A DNA stretch of 32,170 nt from a virus: IMG/VR virus record IMGVR_UViG_3300012666_001037, positions 1 through 32,170 of that record. One strand, written 5' to 3'. The notes below the pieces were generated by a model. The model saw nothing but the letters and a program-made list of their open reading frames with translations. It searched no databases and was not told the origin of the DNA. The position numbers and the translations under genes are program-made. Positions within the stretch are counted from its first letter, which is position 1. Every line of letters starts with the position of its first letter. Positions 6,469 to 14,939 of this stretch are shown here, piece by piece.

Positions 6469-6937
6469 ATCCCTTGCCGTCTTCACTGCGTTTGCCCGCT
6501 TTCTCATTGGAGGTTTTTTGCACGGAGCGCCCTCGGCTTCGTCCGCTGATCTGCAACGGACTGCTTTTCTCAATGGTATCGCGCTATTGGAGACTGGCAC
6601 GATCGATGTGGGCCGGCCATGCGCCAAGATCGGGCGCCGCGGGGAGCGCAGCGCGTGGCAGATCTCGCCCGAGGTCTGGCGGGAGTATTGCGAGGCTCCT
6701 TTTACGCGCGCCAGCTCGGATGGCAGACTCGCCGCGATGGTGGCCGCGGCTCATCTGGAATGGTTGCGCCTCTCGTTGGAGGGGAAAGGCCGGCCGGCCA
6801 CGCCGTATAACCTCGCGCTCGCGTGGAATGCCGGGCTCGGGGCCGTGCTCACCGGCAAGGCTCCGCCCGGCGCCCACGACTACGCGGCCCGCGCCGTCGC
6901 CCTCTACGAGGCGCTCACGAGCGCGAAAGCCCAATGA
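6449..6937 (+). CDS. Lysozyme-fold protein, probable lytic transglycosylase
   Basis: The protein has 162 residues. Residues 4-34 form a signal-peptide-like N-terminus: basic, then hydrophobic VFTAFARFLIGGFLHGAPSA. The rest follows the soluble lytic transglycosylase pattern: LLETG with the presumed catalytic Glu48, RRGERSAWQISPEVW at 63-77 (the GxxQI block), a helix AAHLEWLRLSLE, and LALAWNAGLGAVL at 122-134, matching the YNAG-type motif. Such enzymes cleave the glycan strands of peptidoglycan. It is the only muralytic candidate in the window, so it may be the endolysin, exported by its signal and far from the holin-like genes (20669-21371). A virion-entry or host-like role is possible. The assignment rests on motif spacing only. 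Confidence 0.5.
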   Translation: MPNKLRKSLAVFTAFARFLIGGFLHGAPSASSADLQRTAFLNGIALLETGTIDVGRPCAKIGRRGERSAWQISPEVWREYCEAPFTRASSDGRLAAMVAAAHLEWLRLSLEGKGRPATPYNLALAWNAGLGAVLTGKAPPGAHDYAARAVALYEALTSAKAQ

Positions 6938-6970
6938 AAAACATCATGCGAATTATGTGTGCCTCACCCC

Positions 6971-7576
6971 ATGAATAAATCCGTCCCTCAACACACCTAC
7001 GGCTTCGTCGATCAAGGCATTTTGCGTGGCTTGACCACAGACACCGGCGAATACGAACGCTGCGTGATCTTCGGCGTCACCTCGATTCCTTCACGCGCCC
7101 TGCACTTCTCGATCCTGTGCGAATCGGGAGCGCAGTGGGCACGCATACCGCTGCATAAGCTGCGGCACGAGCAGCCCACTTGCCAGAAAGTCCACGACCT
7201 TCCCCAACTGCAATCGTGGGACTGCCACGGCTGGGATTTCTGCGTCACGCAGTACGACTACCTCCGCGAGATGGGGTGCCAGTACCGGACGCGCGATGGG
7301 GCTATGATCCCCGCAAGCTACTGGTTTACCCTCGACCATACGGATAACGGTTACAGCCAATACCCGCCAGAGCACAAATGCTACCACCTGCTATTGTTGG
7401 AAGATGGCTCGGGCCAGATCGCAGCCCAGCCTAACAACCGCATTTTGTGGCGTGATGATAGCTTTGTGCGGCCCGACCCCGCGCAAATTTCGGAGTACCG
7501 AGTGATGCCAGAAACGACGTGGCACGCCGAACTAGGCCGCAATGCGGACCTCACAAAAGTAATCAACGAACCATGA
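6971..7576 (+). CDS. Unknown phage protein (PNNR motif)
   Basis: The protein has 201 residues from ATG 6971 (GTG 6959 is possible). It is rich in Tyr, Trp, His and Cys and looks like a folded, soluble protein. The C-terminal block HKCYHLLLLEDGSGQIAAQP followed by NNRILWRDDSFV resembles an uncharacterised domain I associate with phage accessory genes, but I know no function. Base composition is visibly less GC-rich than the helicase or terminase genes, suggesting a separate origin. The stop overlaps the next start (ATGA 7573-7576). Confidence 0.6.
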   Translation: MNKSVPQHTYGFVDQGILRGLTTDTGEYERCVIFGVTSIPSRALHFSILCESGAQWARIPLHKLRHEQPTCQKVHDLPQLQSWDCHGWDFCVTQYDYLREMGCQYRTRDGAMIPASYWFTLDHTDNGYSQYPPEHKCYHLLLLEDGSGQIAAQPNNRILWRDDSFVRPDPAQISEYRVMPETTWHAELGRNADLTKVINEP

Positions 7577-7941
7577 ACACACTCGACGCACCCAGCCTCA
7601 CCACGCCGCCCGCACTCGCGGCGGCGCTCGCCCCTGATTCGGCGCTTACACAGGCGCAACAAGAGTCTGCCGATTGGTGGACCGAGTTCTTCGCACGCCG
7701 CCGGTTTCCGCAGCGCGGCATATTCTTCCTCGTGCCGGGAGTAGAGTTGGGGTTGGGTCACGCCGTCATTCTTCACGTCCACAGCGGGCGGAAGTATGAT
7801 TACCGTTTTGATCCCGGCGAGACATGGCGGCAGTCGCAGCAGGTTTTCGCGGCGGCGCTACCGAGAGCGGATGAGGTATGTTTTCCCAGCGGCATCGACC
7901 CAGACTCGGCGCCGGTGCCGAATCCAATCGTGCGACCATGA
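7573..7941 (+). CDS. Unknown protein
   Basis: The protein has 122 residues. The N-terminus is a Thr/Ala/Pro-rich tail; residues 35-95 look folded (WWTEFFARRRFPQRGIFFLV; GHAVILHVHSGRKYDYRFDP). No family recognised. It is linked to both neighbours by ATGA overlaps and lies in the same less GC-rich accessory block. Confidence 0.55.
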   Translation: MNTLDAPSLTTPPALAAALAPDSALTQAQQESADWWTEFFARRRFPQRGIFFLVPGVELGLGHAVILHVHSGRKYDYRFDPGETWRQSQQVFAAALPRADEVCFPSGIDPDSAPVPNPIVRP

Positions 7942-8573
7942 ACACACCCACACCCCGCACCAACGCCGCTTGGGCACAAACCTTCGACGCGAACGGATTT
8001 CTTTCTGGCCGAGGCAACGCGGCGAGCCAAATGCGCGACGAGTGCGCGACGCTTGAGCGCGAGTTGCTCGCCGCAAACGAGTGCGCGGCTATTGCCAACC
8101 GTTCGGCCGACGACCAGATGCACCAAAAGCGAGAGGCCCAACGCGAACTCGCCACCCTCACCGCCGAGCGCGACCAGCTCCGCGCCCGCGCCGAACGCGC
8201 CGAGGCTGAACTCGCCGAGATGCACAACGAGGTGGCGGGTGGTTCGGCGGCTGGGCAACGGCTGGAAGAATGGCTCTGCGGTATCACCGAAGCGCTTCGA
8301 GAACTACCACAGGTGAACAACGCGACCTCTGTGCATCTTTGGAATTTACGAGCGGCATACTTCAATGCGAAGCCACCGCTCACCCGCGATGATACGCTTT
8401 TAAACGCTGCCCGAGCCGAACTCATCGCACTTCGCGCCGAGCTGACCGTCGCGCTTGCTCATTGGAACGGCGCGCTTGAACGCGCTATGAAAGCCGAGGC
8501 CGAACTCGCCACCGAGCGGGCGCGGTTGCGGCACGTCGCGCTCGATGCGGCGATGAAGGGGGGCGAGAAATGA
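7938..8573 (+). CDS. Coiled-coil protein, paralogue 1
   Basis: The protein has 211 residues. Residues 30-100 and 150-205 are predicted by eye to be long charged coiled coils (ERELLAANECAAIA, AERDQLRARAERAEAELAEM, ELATERARLRHVAL), separated by a short globular stretch with LPQVNNATSVHLWNLRAAYF. The next gene encodes a related coiled coil with the same motifs, and the two share a 24-nt exact repeat, so they probably arose by duplication. Function unknown; a scaffold-like or partner-binding role is a guess. Confidence 0.6.
   Translation: MNTPTPRTNAAWAQTFDANGFLSGRGNAASQMRDECATLERELLAANECAAIANRSADDQMHQKREAQRELATLTAERDQLRARAERAEAELAEMHNEVAGGSAAGQRLEEWLCGITEALRELPQVNNATSVHLWNLRAAYFNAKPPLTRDDTLLNAARAELIALRAELTVALAHWNGALERAMKAEAELATERARLRHVALDAAMKGGEK
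8183..8206 (+). repeat. 24-nt direct repeat, copy in paralogue 1
   Basis: Identical to 8812-8835; encodes part of an ARAERAEAE heptad segment. A second near-identical pair is 8502-8528 and 8996-9022 (26 of 27 bases). Confidence 0.85.
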
Positions 8574-9124
8574 GCGCACCTACCGAGGCGCACCGGGAGG
8601 TGGCAGTTGCAATTTTTGCAATCGCCATGAAGTCGGCGCACCGCGGCGCACCTTTCCACGAGCCGTGCGCCCAACTCATCGCCGACAGCGAGGCGAGGGC
8701 GACCGCCGAACTCCGCGACTCTCTGGCGTTGGAGCAAGATATAGGCAACGCCGCCTGCGACGAGTTGCGCGGCGACGCTGACGAGTTGCGCGCCGACGTG
8801 GTGCGGCTCACCGCCCGCGCCGAACGCGCCGAGGCCGAGGTGGAGAGGTTGCGTTCTGGCCGCGACTGCGAGAAAAGACTGCGGAAGGACGCGGAAGAAC
8901 TAAGAGAGGATGCGATAGCTCGCGCCGAGAAAGCCGAGGACCAACTCCGCGCCGAGCTAATTACGCGTGCCGGAGAAATACAAACACTCACCGAAGAACT
9001 CGCCGCCGAGCGGGCGCGGTTGGATTACCTCCTCCAATGGGATGTCACGTTTCACGACCGTGCCGACATCGATGCAGAGATCGGCTATGCGCAGCGCAAA
9101 AAGAGCACACCCACTCTCCCGTGA
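8570..9124 (+). CDS. Coiled-coil protein, paralogue 2
   Basis: The protein has 184 residues, starting at the ATG of an ATGA overlap. An N-terminal helical region (AHREVAVAIFAIAMKSAHRG) precedes a long coiled coil at about 45-165 (ELRADVVRLTARAERAEAEV, EELAAERARLDYLL). It shares sequence with the preceding gene at protein and DNA level. The stop overlaps the terminase start as GTGA. Position directly before TerL is where a small terminase often lies, but the coiled coil shows no DNA-binding domain. Confidence 0.6.
   Translation: MSAPTEAHREVAVAIFAIAMKSAHRGAPFHEPCAQLIADSEARATAELRDSLALEQDIGNAACDELRGDADELRADVVRLTARAERAEAEVERLRSGRDCEKRLRKDAEELREDAIARAEKAEDQLRAELITRAGEIQTLTEELAAERARLDYLLQWDVTFHDRADIDAEIGYAQRKKSTPTLP
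8812..8835 (+). repeat. 24-nt direct repeat, copy in paralogue 2
   Basis: Identical to 8183-8206 in the preceding gene. Confidence 0.85.
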
Positions 9125-10866
9125 TCTGGACTCCGCATCCCGTTTTCCCCGTACCGTCGCGCGCGCAGGCGAGCGCATTGGTGGCTGCCGCCGGGCCCGA
9201 GGAGGCCAAGCGCCGCCTCTTGGAGATTTGGGAAAAGCGCGAGCACGTCATCCGTATCGAGAAAACGGATCCGTTGCGCGTGCCGCATATCTACGAGCCG
9301 GAGCCGTTCAAGCGCGCGCGCGCCCTCCTCGCGGATTTCGATGAGCTCGCCGTCCTCGGGCAAAACCGCTCCGGCAAGACCATCTTCACACAAAAATACG
9401 TGATGGAGCAGCTCGCCAACCGGCCGAATCAGGCGTGGGCCTACTTCCACCAAACCGCCGAGACCAGTATCCGCCAGCAGCAGGAGATCGCTTACCGCTT
9501 CATCCCCGCCGAGTGGAAGCATCTCGGGCGGCAGGGCGATCGGATCTATGTCCAGTATTCGGAGGCCACCGGATTCTCTAATCAAAAGTTTATCTTCCCC
9601 AACGGATCCCGCGCCTACTTCTTCAACTACAAACAGGACTTGTCGATTTTGGAGGGCGATGAGCTCGACGGCGTGTTGTTCGATGAGCTCGTGCCTTTGC
9701 CGTTTTTGGAGACGGTGCGCTTTCGCCGTGGCCGCGGCCGCACGCTGAAGGTCTTGGTCTCCTTCACGCCGAAGACGGGCTACACCGCTACCGTGGGCTC
9801 GCTCATCGAGGGCGGGGAGATCGTCGAGACGCTCGCGGCCAATCCCGCGCTCTTGGCGCCGGATGTCGTACACGTGCGCGGGTGCCCGGCGGGGCATATG
9901 CCCTACGTGCTCAAGTGCCGGCGGCCCGGCTCGCGCGTGCTGTGGTTTCACTGGGGGGCCAATCCCTACGGCGCCCACGCCGAGATCGCCGGGGCCGTGG
10001 CGGGCGAGGCGAGTAACAAGATCAAGATGCGTTGTTATGGCTGGGTCGATAAGGTCGCCGGCAATGCCTTCCCGCGCTATGGCAAGGCGCACAAGCTCAC
10101 GCGCGCGCAGTTTGCGGCCGTCGCCGCCAAGGGTGGCACGCGCTACGTGTACTCGGATCCCGGCTTTGAGAAGAATTGGTTTATGCTCTGGATTTTGGTC
10201 ACGCCGGCTGGCCACCGCATCGTGTATCGGGAGTGGCCGGATCGCCGCGCGTATGATGAGTGGGCGCTCTCCCCGAGCGAGGCCACGGAGAACGATGGCG
10301 CGCGCAAGTGGGATTGGCGCCCGGGCCCGGCGCAGCGCACCGATTCCGGCGGCGGCGCCAACCACTACAAGTCCCTCATCATGGAGGCCGAGGGTCAGGT
10401 GTGGCGCGCCTCGGAGACGCGGTGGGATAGCACCGCGGCCGAGGTGATCCAGCGCCGTCTCATGGATCCCCGGCTGGGCGGGCAAAACGTGCCCAACGTC
10501 AACGAGGGCACGAGCATCATCGATCTCATGGCCAAGGCGGATCCTGACGGCGGCGGGCGCCCCATGCCGCCGCAGTATTGGGAGGAGGCCAGCGCGTGCG
10601 GGGTGGGCGAGGGGATCCAGCTCATCAACATGGCGCTCTACTACGACGAGACTAAGCCCATCTCGATCGAGAATTGCCCGAAGCTCTACGTGGTCGAGGA
10701 TTTGGAGCAGCTCGATCTGGCGCTCGCGCAATACGTCGCCCCGCCGGCCACGAGTGAGCGCAACGCGCTCAAGGATCCGATCGACTGCCTGCGCTACGCG
10801 ATGAAGGACGATTTTGGCCACGTCGATGCCGCGCTTCTGCGGGGTCGCCGCGGCACCTACTACTAA
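9121..10866 (+). CDS. Terminase large subunit (packaging ATPase-nuclease)
   Basis: The protein has 581 residues from GTG 9121, chosen because the GTGA overlap with the preceding stop matches the coupling used across this region. The frame continues upstream to 9037, but that segment is Arg/Cys-rich and unlike a terminase. The ATPase domain has Walker A GQNRSGKT at 80-87 and Walker B LDGVLFDE at 182-189, whose final Glu is catalytic. The C-terminal RNase H-like nuclease has an acidic motif in YVYSDPG (about 341-347) and a late DPIDCLRYAMKDD near 552. It cuts concatemeric DNA and drives it through the portal, whose gene follows one small gene later. Confidence 0.93.
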   Translation: MIWTPHPVFPVPSRAQASALVAAAGPEEAKRRLLEIWEKREHVIRIEKTDPLRVPHIYEPEPFKRARALLADFDELAVLGQNRSGKTIFTQKYVMEQLANRPNQAWAYFHQTAETSIRQQQEIAYRFIPAEWKHLGRQGDRIYVQYSEATGFSNQKFIFPNGSRAYFFNYKQDLSILEGDELDGVLFDELVPLPFLETVRFRRGRGRTLKVLVSFTPKTGYTATVGSLIEGGEIVETLAANPALLAPDVVHVRGCPAGHMPYVLKCRRPGSRVLWFHWGANPYGAHAEIAGAVAGEASNKIKMRCYGWVDKVAGNAFPRYGKAHKLTRAQFAAVAAKGGTRYVYSDPGFEKNWFMLWILVTPAGHRIVYREWPDRRAYDEWALSPSEATENDGARKWDWRPGPAQRTDSGGGANHYKSLIMEAEGQVWRASETRWDSTAAEVIQRRLMDPRLGGQNVPNVNEGTSIIDLMAKADPDGGGRPMPPQYWEEASACGVGEGIQLINMALYYDETKPISIENCPKLYVVEDLEQLDLALAQYVAPPATSERNALKDPIDCLRYAMKDDFGHVDAALLRGRRGTYY

Positions 10867-10869
10867 ATT

Positions 10870-11076
10870 ATGAATGCTCCCGCCACTTCTGTCGTGCTTC
10901 CGGCCAAGGTGTATCTCCGGCGCAAGGAGGTCGAGTCCGTCGTCGGTGGCTGGCGGCAGCTCGCGGCTTTGGAGGCGGCGGGGCGGCTGCGGCGCATCAT
11001 CCTCCCGGGCTACACGCGCGCCCACTATGCCCGCGCGGAATTGCAGGCCGTCTTGCTCGCGCTTTATGGGCAATAG
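10870..11076 (+). CDS. Small HTH-like protein between terminase and portal
   Basis: The protein has 68 residues. Residues 13-62 (VYLRRKEVESVVGGWRQLAA, then a wing RRIILPGYTRAHYARAELQA) resemble a small MerR/AlpA-type winged DNA-binding domain. The start ATG follows the terminase stop by three bases with AT-rich sequence (AAATT) instead of a Shine-Dalgarno. A role in packaging or in late regulation is possible, but nothing in the sequence decides. Confidence 0.55.
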   Translation: MNAPATSVVLPAKVYLRRKEVESVVGGWRQLAALEAAGRLRRIILPGYTRAHYARAELQAVLLALYGQ

Positions 11077-11118
11077 ACACCTTGACGCTCCTTTTCCCCA
11101 GCGTGAATTGCTCGGGCC

Positions 11119-13305
11119 ATGAAATCGTATCTTGAAGAGAGCCCCGCGGAAGAGCTTGCCGAGGCGCGTCGTGATTTGGAGCGGACCGTGGATGATTGCC
11201 TCGGCGTGTGGATGCGGCAGGCGCGGGCGACTGAGCTCCGGCACAATGTGTGGGAAGGGCAGAGCCAAGACGGTCGCAAGCACTCGGATTCGGGTGAGTC
11301 GGTCTTGCCGTTTGAGGGCTCGGCGGATTCGCGTATTCCCCTTCTCGATACGATTATCAACGATAAGGTGGCGATGGCCCAACAAGCCTTTTGGCGGGCC
11401 GAGGTGCAGGCCTCGCCCATCGAGCCCGGCGATAGCGCCCAAGCCGCGAGCGTCTCCACGCTCCTGCGGTGGTTGCGCCGCGTGCCGATGCGCGAGGAGC
11501 TCCGCACCGAGATCGAACTCTCCGCGCAGTATATGTACGGCGACGATCCCGGCATCGCCGTCGTGGCCGTGGATTGGTTGCAGGACACCAAGCTCGTGCG
11601 CACGGTGCTGACGTTTGACGAAGCCGCGGCCATGTATGCCAGCGGCGCCGCCACCCCGGCCGAGGCTCCGCCGGAGATGTTGGAGCCGGAGATGCTGGCC
11701 GATTTCATCGATCTCATGCAGAACCGGGAGCGGGAGCGCGAGGCGCTCGCGTGGATCGCCGTCGCCTTCCCTTCGACGAGCAAGCGCATTCACCGCCAGA
11801 TCTTGCGTGGCTTGAGCCGGGATGGCGCGGCCGATGTGCCGATGCCCAAGATCCGGGAAAACCGGCCCACGATCACGAGCCTGCGCTACGGCCGGGAGGT
11901 CTTCTTTCCGGTGGGCACGGCGGATATCCAGCGGGCCCGCCGGATCCATCGTGTCGAGTGGCTCAACGAGGAGGAGTTGTATGAGCGCGTAGTCACGCAA
12001 GGGTGGGATGCCGACCACGTGGATGAGATTTGCAAACGCGGCAAGGGGCAGTCGCTCATTCAAAGCTACGGTGAGACGCGCGCCAACCAGAGCGCCGTAT
12101 CCTTCTCGGGCCCGGGCTTGGAGATCGATGAGACGCAACACCTCTTTGAGGTCATTTGGAGCTACGAGCGCCGCACGGATGAGCTCGGCATCGCCGGGAT
12201 CTACGTCGTCGTGTGGAATTGCGCGGTCAAAGAGGGCTGGATGTGGGCGGGGCTGTGCGATTTCGACCACGGCCGGTATCCGTTTGTCATGCGCACCCGG
12301 GAGCGCCTCGGCCGGCAGGTCACGGATTCGCGCGGCATCTCGCGCGCCCTCCCGACGCATCAGAACGAGATCAAGGTGCAGCGTGACGCGCGCTCCAACA
12401 ATACGCAGCTCATCGCCTCCCCGCCCATGAAGCGCAAGCTCATGGCGGGAGCCGCCGAGCTCATCCTCGGGCCCGCGTCCGATGTGCCCGTGCAGAAGAT
12501 CGATGATTTTGAGCTCATTTCCTATCCCGCGCTCACCGCCGCCTCGATGGAGATGGAGTCCACCACGAAGAACGAGGCCTTTCACTACTCCGGTATCCTC
12601 ACCAAGGAGGCGGATCCCAACCGGGTCTTTATGCTCGCGCAGGCCGAGGCGGATAATTTCAACGCCCTCTGGTGCGGCGTCTTTGACCAAGTGCTCGCGC
12701 TCTGCCAGCAATACTACTCGCCCACCGAGCTCGCGCTCATCACCGGGGGCGACGATGCCCCGCTGGGCCTCGGGCCCGATGACATCGCCGGCCGGTGGAA
12801 TATCGCCCTCGAAATCGATGCGCGCGATCTCAACATGGATTTCGTAATCAAGAAGCTCGATACCTACAACAAGCTCCTCTCGCTGGATCCGCAGGGCGTG
12901 ATCGACCGCACGCAGGCGCCGGCGTGGGGTGCGGCCGCGCTCTTCCCGGGCATGGCCGGCCGCCTCATTCAGCCGATGGAGAAGGTCACGCAACGCCTCA
13001 TCGACGAGGAGGAGAGCAATGTGGCCAAAATGGCGATCGGCATGGAGCCGCGGATGCCCGAGGATGGGATCGACGCGCCGCAAACCCGTTTGCAGGCGAT
13101 GCAGGGTGCTGTCGGCAAGAGCCCGCGGCTCTCGGCGCAATGGTCTGGCGATCCCGAGTTTCGCGCGCTCCTGGAGAATCGGCAAAAGTTCCTCATGCAA
13201 CAGCTCACGCAGGAGCAAAACAAGGTCGTCGGCCGGCTCGGCACCGCGCCCTTGCAAGCCGATCCGATGGCCGGCCTCCCGGCCGCTCCCGGCCCGAGCG
13301 CGTAG
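11119..13305 (+). CDS. Portal protein
   Basis: The protein has 728 residues, in the upper range for portals of podovirus type. The N-terminal part has the typical opening VWEGQSQDGRKH ... PFEGSADSRIPLLDTIINDK near 45-80. A central part has GDDPGIAVVAVDWLQDTKLV and LNEEELYERVV, and a late helical crown region ends in a Gln-rich helix (LLENRQKFLMQQLTQEQNKV). It would form the dodecameric DNA channel at one capsid vertex and dock the terminase. Its place between terminase and scaffold/capsid genes strongly supports this. Assigned by pattern and position, not by alignment. Confidence 0.85.
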   Translation: MKSYLEESPAEELAEARRDLERTVDDCLGVWMRQARATELRHNVWEGQSQDGRKHSDSGESVLPFEGSADSRIPLLDTIINDKVAMAQQAFWRAEVQASPIEPGDSAQAASVSTLLRWLRRVPMREELRTEIELSAQYMYGDDPGIAVVAVDWLQDTKLVRTVLTFDEAAAMYASGAATPAEAPPEMLEPEMLADFIDLMQNREREREALAWIAVAFPSTSKRIHRQILRGLSRDGAADVPMPKIRENRPTITSLRYGREVFFPVGTADIQRARRIHRVEWLNEEELYERVVTQGWDADHVDEICKRGKGQSLIQSYGETRANQSAVSFSGPGLEIDETQHLFEVIWSYERRTDELGIAGIYVVVWNCAVKEGWMWAGLCDFDHGRYPFVMRTRERLGRQVTDSRGISRALPTHQNEIKVQRDARSNNTQLIASPPMKRKLMAGAAELILGPASDVPVQKIDDFELISYPALTAASMEMESTTKNEAFHYSGILTKEADPNRVFMLAQAEADNFNALWCGVFDQVLALCQQYYSPTELALITGGDDAPLGLGPDDIAGRWNIALEIDARDLNMDFVIKKLDTYNKLLSLDPQGVIDRTQAPAWGAAALFPGMAGRLIQPMEKVTQRLIDEEESNVAKMAIGMEPRMPEDGIDAPQTRLQAMQGAVGKSPRLSAQWSGDPEFRALLENRQKFLMQQLTQEQNKVVGRLGTAPLQADPMAGLPAAPGPSA

Positions 13306-13317
13306 CCTCCGCCCTTT

Positions 13318-13584
13318 ATGAATGCCTCCCGCCTCGTCTACTATCCGGCCTCGCCCGGGCAACTGAACCCGGCAGCCGTCTCCGAGGAATTTGCCAAGCT
13401 CGGGCGCAATGATGCGCTCTGGCAGGCCTTCATGCAGGTTTTGCAAGAGCGTTTGGCCAATGCCACCGTGGATGCGGCCAACGGCGAGCCCTCCGCGGCC
13501 GGCCGTTTGCAAGAGCTCCTCGGCTTGCAGCAACAGTTTTCCGCGATTCGCCACGGCGAGCCGAGGAAGCCCGCGCGGGCCTAA
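13318..13584 (+). CDS. Small virion-region protein
   Basis: The protein has 88 residues. It is helical (AVSEEFAKLGRNDALWQAFM; ERLANATVDAANGE; GRLQELLGLQQQF). Short proteins with this layout commonly follow portal genes in podovirus-like genomes, but their role is unknown. The start is preceded by CCCTTT rather than a Shine-Dalgarno. Confidence 0.6.
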   Translation: MNASRLVYYPASPGQLNPAAVSEEFAKLGRNDALWQAFMQVLQERLANATVDAANGEPSAAGRLQELLGLQQQFSAIRHGEPRKPARA

Positions 13585-13597
13585 GTGAGTGCGAAAT

Positions 13598-13620
13598 AGG
13601 CACGGTTAGGCACGGTTAGG
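13598..13620 (+). repeat. Short tandem repeat before the scaffold gene
   Basis: AGGCACGGTT occurs twice in tandem and is followed by AGG, in the 93-nt gap before the scaffold gene. Confidence 0.7.
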
Positions 13621-13648
13621 CTCCGGTGGGGCCGGGGCTATTGACGGG

Positions 13649-13670
13649 CCAGCGCCCCGCGGTGCGCTGG
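13649..13670 (+). other. Hairpin upstream of the scaffold start
   Basis: CCAGCGC and GCGCTGG pair perfectly (7 bp) around CCCGCGGT. The stem ends seven bases before the GTG start at 13678, so it could limit ribosome access. No T run follows, so it is not a typical terminator. Confidence 0.5.
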
Positions 13671-13677
13671 GCTCACT

Positions 13678-14886
13678 GTGTCAAAAGCACCGAAATCAGC
13701 GACTTCAACCAAGACCGCGGAGACAGCGCATCCGGCCGCGGCGCCTACGGTCTCGCGAGCCGTGCCGGCCACAGGATCGAACACCCAAGCGGAGCCCGAT
13801 TACGAGCTCCCGAGCGCCGCCGAAATCGCGGCGTTCTTACCGACGAGCCGAGCCGAGCCTACGGGCTCTGGCGCGATCGATGATGAAGACGCGGGGGCCG
13901 ATATTACACCCCAAGCTGCGACTGATACGGACGATGAGGCATCCGCCGAATCGGCCGAGGCCGCAGCCGAGGGTGTAGCCGAGGATCCCGCCACCACCGA
14001 AGAGATTCCCGAGGAGGAGCCCGCCGCGCCCGAGCCGGCCGAGGAGCCCACCGCCGAGGAGCCCGACAAGACCCGCTTTCAAAAGCGGATCGACGAGCTC
14101 ACCGATGGTCGCACCAAGGCCGAGCAGGAGACCGCCACGTTGCGCGAGCAATTGGCGATGGCCAAGGCATCGGCGCCGCCCGATCTGTTGAATCCCTTCA
14201 ACCTCATCGATAGTGAGCAAGAGCTCGCCACCGCCGTAGACCGTGAAGAAGGGTTTATGGAGTGGATCATGGCCCACGAGGCCAATCCCGATGGTGGCTA
14301 TCTCTCCGATGGCAAGGGAGGTCAGGTCCATTTTGAGCCGGAGCAGATCCGCCAAATGAAGGTCTCGACCTACCGTATCCTGCGCACGGCCGAAAAGCGC
14401 CGCGAATTCATCCGCCAGCGGGTGAGCCGCGATGCCGAGGCCGTCGCCGTCTACCCGTGGCTGCGGTCTACCAAGGAAGGCCTTGGTGCCGAAGTGCAAA
14501 GCGCGATCGAGGCTCGGCCGTATCTGCGGCAGAGCCCCGACTACCGTACCTTTGCCGCGGATGCCGTGCTCGGGGCCAAGCTCCGCGCCTCGGGCCTCAA
14601 GCTCGACGAGCGTGGTTTGGCTGCGCTCCTCAAGGGCCGGCCCCTCCGCGCCTCCGCCGCTCCCGGCCAGCCCGGGATCGCCGGTGCTGCCGCCGTCGCC
14701 ACCATCCGCGCCGGCCAGCCAGCGCCGGTGCGGCGGCTGGCGCCTTCCCCCGCTCGCCCGGGCTCTCTCCCGCCCAAGCTCTCCGGCCGCGAGGCCGTGG
14801 TGCGTCAGGCATCGAGAGCTCTCGCGAATGGGGGCGGTTCAATCGCCTCAGTCGAAGAGAGCATTGCCGCAAAGTTCCGCTGGTAG
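13678..14886 (+). CDS. Scaffolding-like protein
   Basis: The protein has 402 residues from GTG 13678. Residues 1-130 are acidic, Ala/Glu/Pro-rich and probably disordered. A helical coiled-coil section follows (TRFQKRIDELTDGRTKAEQE, about 140-172), then a folded helical region (EEGFMEWIMAHEANPDGGYL; RRTAEKRREF-like helices) and an Ala/Pro-rich tail ending in a short basic helix with VEESIAAKFRW. An acidic N-terminus with coiled coil and a basic C-terminal helix directly before the capsid gene is typical for scaffolds, which guide capsid assembly and then leave. No protease gene is adjacent. Confidence 0.7.
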   Translation: MSKAPKSATSTKTAETAHPAAAPTVSRAVPATGSNTQAEPDYELPSAAEIAAFLPTSRAEPTGSGAIDDEDAGADITPQAATDTDDEASAESAEAAAEGVAEDPATTEEIPEEEPAAPEPAEEPTAEEPDKTRFQKRIDELTDGRTKAEQETATLREQLAMAKASAPPDLLNPFNLIDSEQELATAVDREEGFMEWIMAHEANPDGGYLSDGKGGQVHFEPEQIRQMKVSTYRILRTAEKRREFIRQRVSRDAEAVAVYPWLRSTKEGLGAEVQSAIEARPYLRQSPDYRTFAADAVLGAKLRASGLKLDERGLAALLKGRPLRASAAPGQPGIAGAAAVATIRAGQPAPVRRLAPSPARPGSLPPKLSGREAVVRQASRALANGGGSIASVEESIAAKFRW

Positions 14887-14908
14887 CTGCCGACACAGCT
14901 CCGTCCCG

Positions 14909-14939
14909 TTTCAACCAATAATCCTAATCCAATCCTATC
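14909..14939 (+). promoter_or_regulatory. G-free leader of the capsid gene
   Basis: Thirty-one bases before the capsid ATG contain no G and repeat AATCC three times. There is no Shine-Dalgarno. Such unstructured C/A/T leaders can support S1-dependent initiation of highly translated genes. Confidence 0.55.

Noticed and set aside
9037-9120. Upstream extension of the terminase
   Set aside because: It overlaps the coiled-coil gene and encodes a Cys/Arg-rich stretch; GTG 9121 fits the overlap pattern of the region.
9085-13554. Leftward open frame of 1489 codons opposite the terminase, HTH and portal genes
   Set aside because: It is a mirror of GC-rich codon use in three well-supported rightward genes. 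The product has no recognisable domain and runs across gene borders without regard to them.
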